Origin: Deltaproteobacteria bacterium RBG_13_43_22
GTDB lineage: Bacteria; Desulfobacterota; RBG-13-43-22
Reading direction: 5' to 3'
Assembly (NCBI GenBank): GCA_001797675.1
Contig: MGQB01000021.1
Span: 1 to 55,955 of the forward strand
Length of the DNA: 55,955 nucleotides
The position numbers and the translations under genes were made by a program. The notes beneath the pieces are model-generated. The model had not been told where the DNA came from, did not search any database, and saw only the letters and a list, made by a program, of their open reading frames with translations. This document shows, piece after piece, positions 51,602 through 55,955 of the stretch. Numbering within the stretch: the first letter of the stretch is position 1; each line of letters begins with the position of its first letter.

Positions 51602-53335
51602 ATGACTATTCGCCTTGCTTTGGCTCAGATTAATGCCACCGTTGGGGATTTGTCCGGAAACCGCAACAAGATCATAGAAGGTCTGGAAAAGGCCCGCCAG
51701 GCCGGGGCCCAGGTAGTGGCTTTTCCGGAACTGGCTGTTACCGGCTACCCCCCGGAAGACCTTCTTCTAAAACCGGACTTTGTGGAGTCGGCTCAGGGAA
51801 CCCTGGCTGAGTTGGCCAAGGAAACCAAAGGGCTGGTGGCTGTTGTCGGCGGCCTGTGGGTGGAGGACGATCTTTATAACGGGGCGGCGGTGCTGGCCGA
51901 CGGCCAGCTCATAGGGATTTATGCCAAGCACTTTCTGCCCAATTATGGCGTCTTTGACGAAAACCGATATTTTCAGGCCGGTAAAAAAAATCTGGTTTTC
52001 CGTTTGGATAAAACAGTTTTCGGGATCAGCATTTGTGAAGACATCTGGTACCCTAACGGTCCTCCCCAGGTTCAGACCGCCCAGGGTGGGGCTCAAATTC
52101 TGATCAACATCTCCTCCTCCCCTTATTTTCTGGGCAAGGGATTGGACCGGGAACGGATGCTCTCCACCCGGGCGGCGGATAACCGCGCCTATCTCGCCTA
52201 CTGCAATCTGGTGGGGGGGCAGGATGAATTGATCTTCGACGGCCAGAGCATGATCTTTGATCCCCAGGGGGAACTGATCGCCCGGGCCGGTCAATTCGTG
52301 GAAGATTTTCTGGTTGCGGACTTGGATCTGAAAGAGGTTTTACGCTGGCGTCTCTTTGATCCCCGTAGGCGAAAGCAAATCGAGGAAAATGTGTCGGGTA
52401 TTCAAGAAATTAAAATTCCTAAAATCCCAGGGCCAAAAAAAACAAAACCGGTCCCTCCTCAAAAGAGGCCCCTCCTTTCCCGTGAAGCCGAAGTCTATCA
52501 GGCCCTGGTGCTGGGCACCGGAGATTATTGCCGGAAAAACGGATTCCAAAAAGTGGTGGTTGGCCTTTCCGGAGGCATTGACAGTTCCCTGACCGCCGTG
52601 ATTGCCGCCGATGCCCTGGGACCGGACCAGGTTTACGGGATTGCCATGCCCACCCGTTATTCTTCCGACCACAGCCGGGAGGATGCGGCGCGGTTATCCA
52701 AAAACCTAAGGATCCATTTTCTTAACATTCCTATCGAAAAGGTTTTTCAATCTTATCTGGAAATATTAAAACCCCATTTTAAAAAAATGCCCGAAGACTT
52801 GACCGAAGAAAACCTTCAACCTCGTATTAGGGGGACCCTGCTTATGGCCCTATCCAATAAATTCGGCTGGTTGGTCCTGACCACGGGCAACAAAAGCGAG
52901 GTCGGGGTGGGGTATTCGACTCTTTACGGGGATACAGCCGGGGGCTTTGCTGTACTGAAGGACGTCCCCAAAACTATGGTCTACGATTTAAGTCGTTTCC
53001 TTAATCAGCTTCAAGGCCGGGAAGTTATTCCCCAAAGGGTTTTGAAAAAACCACCCTCGGCCGAACTCCGGCCCGATCAAAAAGACTCGGATTCCCTGCC
53101 CCTTTATGAACAATTGGACCCTATCCTGACGGCCTATGTGGAGGAAAGCTGTTCGGTGGATGAAATCGTTCAGAGGGGATTCGGCCGGGAAATGGTCCAA
53201 AGAGTGATCCGGATGGTGGATCGAAACGAATACAAGCGCCGTCAAAGCCCTCCAGGCATCAAAATCACCTCCCGGGCCTTCGGCAAGGACTGGCGCCTGC
53301 CGATCACCAACCGGTATACGGGCAAAATGACTTGA
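51602..53335 (+). CDS. nadE: Glutamine-dependent NAD+ synthetase
   Basis: The 577-residue enzyme amidates deamido-NAD to NAD, using glutamine. The N-terminal nitrilase-type glutaminase domain (1 to about 270) has 'VVAFPELAVTGYPPEDLLL' (Glu), 'GIYAKHFLPNYGVFDE' (Lys) and 'FGISICEDIWYPNGP' (Cys). The C-terminal synthetase has the PP-loop 'VVGLSGGIDSSLTAVIAADALG' and 'TTGNKSEVGVGYSTLYGDTAGGFAVLKDVPK'. It is the last gene of the rsgA operon, after a 67-bp gap. Confidence 0.96.
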   Translation: MTIRLALAQINATVGDLSGNRNKIIEGLEKARQAGAQVVAFPELAVTGYPPEDLLLKPDFVESAQGTLAELAKETKGLVAVVGGLWVEDDLYNGAAVLADGQLIGIYAKHFLPNYGVFDENRYFQAGKKNLVFRLDKTVFGISICEDIWYPNGPPQVQTAQGGAQILINISSSPYFLGKGLDRERMLSTRAADNRAYLAYCNLVGGQDELIFDGQSMIFDPQGELIARAGQFVEDFLVADLDLKEVLRWRLFDPRRRKQIEENVSGIQEIKIPKIPGPKKTKPVPPQKRPLLSREAEVYQALVLGTGDYCRKNGFQKVVVGLSGGIDSSLTAVIAADALGPDQVYGIAMPTRYSSDHSREDAARLSKNLRIHFLNIPIEKVFQSYLEILKPHFKKMPEDLTEENLQPRIRGTLLMALSNKFGWLVLTTGNKSEVGVGYSTLYGDTAGGFAVLKDVPKTMVYDLSRFLNQLQGREVIPQRVLKKPPSAELRPDQKDSDSLPLYEQLDPILTAYVEESCSVDEIVQRGFGREMVQRVIRMVDRNEYKRRQSPPGIKITSRAFGKDWRLPITNRYTGKMT

Positions 53336-53355
53336 TCCCTCTGCTTTTTATCAAT

Positions 53356-54273
53356 TTAAGGGGCAATCAAAATCTTGATCTGCTCCTTGGTTTTTTGGGA
53401 CAGCAGTTCAAAACCCTCGGAGATCTGATCTAAGGGCAAGATTTTTGTTATGATCAACTCCGGCCGGATCTCCTGAGTCTCGATCCAGGACATGGCCAAA
53501 GAAGGATTGATGGAGTTTGTGCCGATCATGGTCGTTTCCCGGGTCACAAAACCCAGCATATGCACAGGGACCCGGTCGGTAAAAATCCCCTGAACAATCA
53601 CTTTACCCTGATAACGGACGGAAGCCAAACAATCCTTTAGAGTGGCCTCGATACCCACTGCCTCGATGGCTACATCCACACCCTTGCCGGCCGAAAGTTC
53701 TTTAATTTTGGCTGGAATTTTTTCTGTCAGGGGATTCAAGACCAGGGTGGCCCCCATTTCTTCGGCCTTTTTTCTTCTGGTTTCCGAAATATCCGTTATA
53801 TAGATTTTTTTCACTCCAATCGCTTTGAGTCCCAGCAAAGCCATAAGGCCCACCGGCCCGGCCCCGGTAATAAGAATAGTGTCACCTGACTGGATGCCCC
53901 CTCTTTCAATAGCATAAGCGGCCCCGCACAACGGCTCTACGACTGCCGCCCGTTCCCAGCTCATGTTCTCGGGTTTTTTAATCACCCTTTCCTGCGGTAA
54001 TACGAGGTATTCGGCATAGGCCCCTTTTTGAAAGGCCAAAACCTGATCGCCTTTCTGAAACCCGCTCACCCCTTGTCCTATTTCAACGATCTGACCGCAA
54101 GCCTCATGACCAAAGGGACTCTGGGGGAATAGACCATGCAGATATTCATGCAAATCTGAACCGCAAATCCCGCAGTATTTGACCTTTACTTTTATCTGAC
54201 CCGGTTTGGGCATCGGTTCGGGGACTTCTTCAATCCGTAAATCACGGATGCCGTGATAAATAGCTGATTTCAT
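53356..54273 (-). CDS. Zinc-type alcohol dehydrogenase (MDR) without structural zinc
   Basis: From ATG 54273 the protein has 305 residues, shorter than the usual 340-350. Catalytic zinc ligands are in 'YCGICGSDLHEYL' and 'PFGHEACGQIVEIG'; the Rossmann motif is 'ILITGAGPVGLMALLGLKAIGVKKIYITDI'. The four-Cys structural-zinc lobe is missing: 'GDQVLAFQKGAYAEYLVLP' follows directly. It resembles sorbitol/threonine-type polyol dehydrogenases. It is transcribed alone and converges with nadE. Confidence 0.88.
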   Translation of the reverse strand: MKSAIYHGIRDLRIEEVPEPMPKPGQIKVKVKYCGICGSDLHEYLHGLFPQSPFGHEACGQIVEIGQGVSGFQKGDQVLAFQKGAYAEYLVLPQERVIKKPENMSWERAAVVEPLCGAAYAIERGGIQSGDTILITGAGPVGLMALLGLKAIGVKKIYITDISETRRKKAEEMGATLVLNPLTEKIPAKIKELSAGKGVDVAIEAVGIEATLKDCLASVRYQGKVIVQGIFTDRVPVHMLGFVTRETTMIGTNSINPSLAMSWIETQEIRPELIITKILPLDQISEGFELLSQKTKEQIKILIAP

Positions 54274-54319
54274 AGACTTTTTCCTTTTACGACTAGAAGT
54301 TTTTCTCAATTGCTGTCCA

Positions 54320-54455
54320 TCCGGAAACCAAAGATTTCCGGATAATGCTTTCAGCAGTCAGCGATCAGCATTTAGCCAACCCTTTGTTGTTAAAGGTCTT
54401 TGCTGATAGCTGACAACTGATCGCTGAGCGCGCTCATCGGAAAACCTCTTTTCCG
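54320..54455. repeat. Composite inverted-repeat element between adh and the diguanylate cyclase
   Basis: Two hairpins of a related type flank the element, TCCGGAAA/TTTCCGGA (54320-54342) and CGGAAAA/TTTTCCG (54438-54455). Between them CAGCAGTCAGCGATCAGCA (54352-54370) faces an inverted relative TGCTGATAGCTGACAACTGA (54401-54420). Confidence 0.65.
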
Positions 54456-54488
54456 GAAGAGGACCAATAAATTTAAACCCGGGTAAAA

Positions 54489-55514
54489 CTATCCTGGCGG
54501 AGATTCTCCGGGGTCGCCGGTTTTCTCCGGCGGCGCAGCCAGTACTGCTCTATTGCGGCCCTCCTGTTTGGCTTGGTAAAGGGCTTCGTCAGCCCTCTTG
54601 ATCAAGGTATCCGGTGTGTCCCCCGGCGCCATCTCGGTAACCCCGATCGAAACGGTCACGGCAACCTCCTTTTCATCCAGGAGGAAACGGCTCTCCCGCA
54701 AAAAGACGCAGATCTTCCAACCCACTTCGCTTGCCGCCGCGGATTGTGTTTTGGAGAGAATGACGGCGAACTCATCACCGCCGAAGCGGGCGATAAAATC
54801 ACTTTCCCGGACGCTGGCCTTCAGCTTTAAGGCGATCCCTTTGAGGATACGGTCGCCGGCCTGGTGACCGAAGGTGTCGTTGATCGGTTTGAAATTGTCA
54901 ACATCGATCATCAACAGGGAAAACGGATCGTTGTAACGCTCCAGAAGCCGGATCATTTCGGTCAGCTTCTCTTCGAAATAAACCCGGTTACTAAGCTGAG
55001 TCAAACCGTCAATACGGACGGCGGTCTTAAGACTCTCGATCTGTTGACGTTGTTCTTCCAGGATGTCTTTGGAACTGTCCAATTCTTTTTTGAGGGTTGT
55101 GTTGCTGGATATAACCCGATCAATCTCCTGGATGAGGAGGTTCTGGACTTTACTCAAGTCCTGGGGAAGCTGCATATCGTCAATGATGGTGCGGACATCC
55201 CCTAAGGTTGATGAGGAATTGCTGGCTGCATGGTCGGTTCGCTGGATAACGTCCGCCAAACTGAGCAGGATAGCCCGGATCACCTGAACCGAATCGTTGA
55301 TTTGCTGCTCCCGGGGATCCACTTGCAGGTCGGCCTCAGACATTTTCTTCCCGAGAACCTTGGCCTGGATTCTAAGAAAGCGTCCCAACGTATTGGTTAC
55401 TGCCGTCGTAAGATCGGTGATGAATTGAAAATTAAGGAGTTTCAATAGGACGGAGAAAAAAAGTCCGGCAACGATTCCCCCTCCAAACAACAGCACTATG
55501 GATAGACCGTTCAT
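54489..55514 (-). CDS. Membrane-anchored diguanylate cyclase (GGDEF)
   Basis: The 341-residue protein has one N-terminal transmembrane helix (about residues 3-28), a cytoplasmic helical/coiled-coil region to about residue 170, and a GGDEF domain. The active site is intact, 'FIARFGGDEFAVIL', with 'DGLTQLSNRVYFEEKL' and 'MIDVDNFKPINDTFGHQAGD'. An RESD inhibitory I-site lies five residues before GGDEF, so c-di-GMP feedback is expected. It makes c-di-GMP from GTP; a PilZ receptor is encoded at 34 kb. Confidence 0.92.
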   Translation of the reverse strand: MNGLSIVLLFGGGIVAGLFFSVLLKLLNFQFITDLTTAVTNTLGRFLRIQAKVLGKKMSEADLQVDPREQQINDSVQVIRAILLSLADVIQRTDHAASNSSSTLGDVRTIIDDMQLPQDLSKVQNLLIQEIDRVISSNTTLKKELDSSKDILEEQRQQIESLKTAVRIDGLTQLSNRVYFEEKLTEMIRLLERYNDPFSLLMIDVDNFKPINDTFGHQAGDRILKGIALKLKASVRESDFIARFGGDEFAVILSKTQSAAASEVGWKICVFLRESRFLLDEKEVAVTVSIGVTEMAPGDTPDTLIKRADEALYQAKQEGRNRAVLAAPPEKTGDPGESPPG

Positions 55515-55651
55515 CAGGCTGACCTCATTTCCATTCCTACACTATTTTCTAACAATTTTTTGAACTGTTTCCTGCCAGTATAGACTATAAAATATCAGAC
55601 GAAAGGGGTCAAGAGCAAAATTAGGAGATATTGTTCGAATATCTTTGGTAA

Positions 55652-55903
55652 GCTTTTTCACAGGATGCTGTAGCTGTGGAAATCGCCGATAAGCACCGTG
55701 GTGAGACTGTCAATGCCTCTGTGGTCCTGAAACCGGGAGAAAGCGCCACCGATGAGGAAACCTTCACTTTCTGCCGGGGAAAGCTGGTCGCCTATAAGGT
55801 CCCCAAGATCGTTGAATTCAGAGAAACCCTGCCCAAATCAGCGGTGGGCAAGGTCCTGCCTAAAATCTTAAGGGACGAAGAAGAGGCGAAAAGAAAAAGC
55901 TAA
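55652..55903 (+). pseudogene. 3' remnant of an acyl-CoA synthetase (AMP-binding)
   Basis: The frame from 55652, after an in-frame TAA, to 55903 encodes about 83 residues that match only the C-terminal domain of AMP-forming acyl-CoA synthetases: 'DAVAVEIADKHRGETVNASV', 'FCRGKLVAYKVPKIVEF' and 'LPKSAVGKVLPKILRD', including the conserved lysine region (G-K-V-L-x-K). The remaining 85 per cent of the gene is missing, and 55515-55651 is non-coding. Confidence 0.75.
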
Positions 55904-55955
55904 TCCTCTTTTTTCCCCCAGATACGCATGCCGAGCAGGCCGATCTCAAAGAGCA
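55900..55955 (-). CDS. tatC: Probable 3' end of tatC (partial, runs off the window)
   Basis: On the minus strand the last 17 codons before TAG (55900-55902) read LFEIGLLGMRIWGKKED. A hydrophobic L-x-E-I-x2-x2-R segment followed by a short Lys/Glu tail resembles the C-terminus of TatC, the Tat translocase subunit. The match is short and so tentative. The stop overlaps the stop of the acyl-CoA synthetase remnant. A Tat role would fit the exported formate dehydrogenase. Confidence 0.4.
   Translation of the reverse strand, partial: LFEIGLLGMRIWGKKED

Noticed and set aside
1..55955. CRISPR arrays, rRNA or tRNA genes
   Set aside because: No regularly spaced direct repeats with unique spacers, no rRNA blocks and no T-loop/acceptor pattern were noticed in the intergenic regions. 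The only regular repeat is the coding 117-bp array.

Overview
The window looks like chromosome of a Gram-negative sulfate-reducing bacterium of the Desulfobacterota (former Deltaproteobacteria). The main evidence is one block that carries dissimilatory sulfate reduction: ATP sulfurylase (sat), APS reductase (aprB, aprA), the Qmo proteins (qmoA, qmoB) and Hdr-type partners. A selenocysteine formate dehydrogenase, an FadL-type outer-membrane porin, paired acyl-CoA dehydrogenases and many short intergenic palindromes also fit this group. I cannot name a species from the sequence alone.

Layout. 1-3.5 kb: a tandem-repeat beta-propeller protein, an AraC remnant carrying a GyrI-like domain, a Phd/RelE-type toxin-antitoxin pair and a hypothetical protein. 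3.9-8 kb: two acyl-CoA dehydrogenases in one operon, then a short-chain dehydrogenase broken by an in-frame amber codon. 8-17.3 kb: a cyclopropane fatty acid synthase and a complete trp operon on the minus strand in the order trpL, trpEG fusion, trpD, trpC, trpF, chorismate mutase, trpB, trpA. Its leader has four consecutive Trp codons and two linked terminator hairpins. 17.4-22.8 kb: a structured leader, a periplasmic Sec-formate dehydrogenase (fdhA, fdhB) and fdhE. 23.1-32.8 kb: the sulfate reduction block on the minus strand, sat, small orf, aprB, aprA, terminator, qmoA, qmoB, hdrC-like, hdrB-like. No membrane-anchored qmoC is present. 33-39.3 kb: a ddl remnant, mobB, a PilZ protein, an aromatic-type amino acid decarboxylase, a DUF4445/RACo-like ATPase and an outer-membrane porin. 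39.5-45.3 kb: a small Cys protein, a thiolase, an HMG-CoA-synthase-like protein fused to a Zn-ribbon/OB domain, and mutS2. 45.7-53.3 kb: Nudix, GNAT and small proteins, then a tight operon of rsgA, M20 peptidase, aminotransferase, a QueG-like ferredoxin protein and nadE. 53.3-56 kb: a zinc dehydrogenase, a diguanylate cyclase, an acyl-CoA synthetase remnant and the probable 3' end of tatC.

How the parts fit. Sat activates sulfate to APS and AprBA reduces it to sulfite. QmoAB with the HdrCB pair would bring electrons to AprBA, but by a soluble, Hdr-like route rather than the usual QmoC quinol route. Periplasmic FdhAB can supply electrons from formate; FdhE and the Tat machinery would mature and export it. 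The trp operon is probably controlled by ribosome-stalling attenuation.

The most interesting items are the cascade-type trp attenuator, the QmoAB-HdrCB arrangement, the amber codon in a dehydrogenase that keeps a good promoter, and a family of short repeats that sit just after gene 3' ends, always in the sense orientation.
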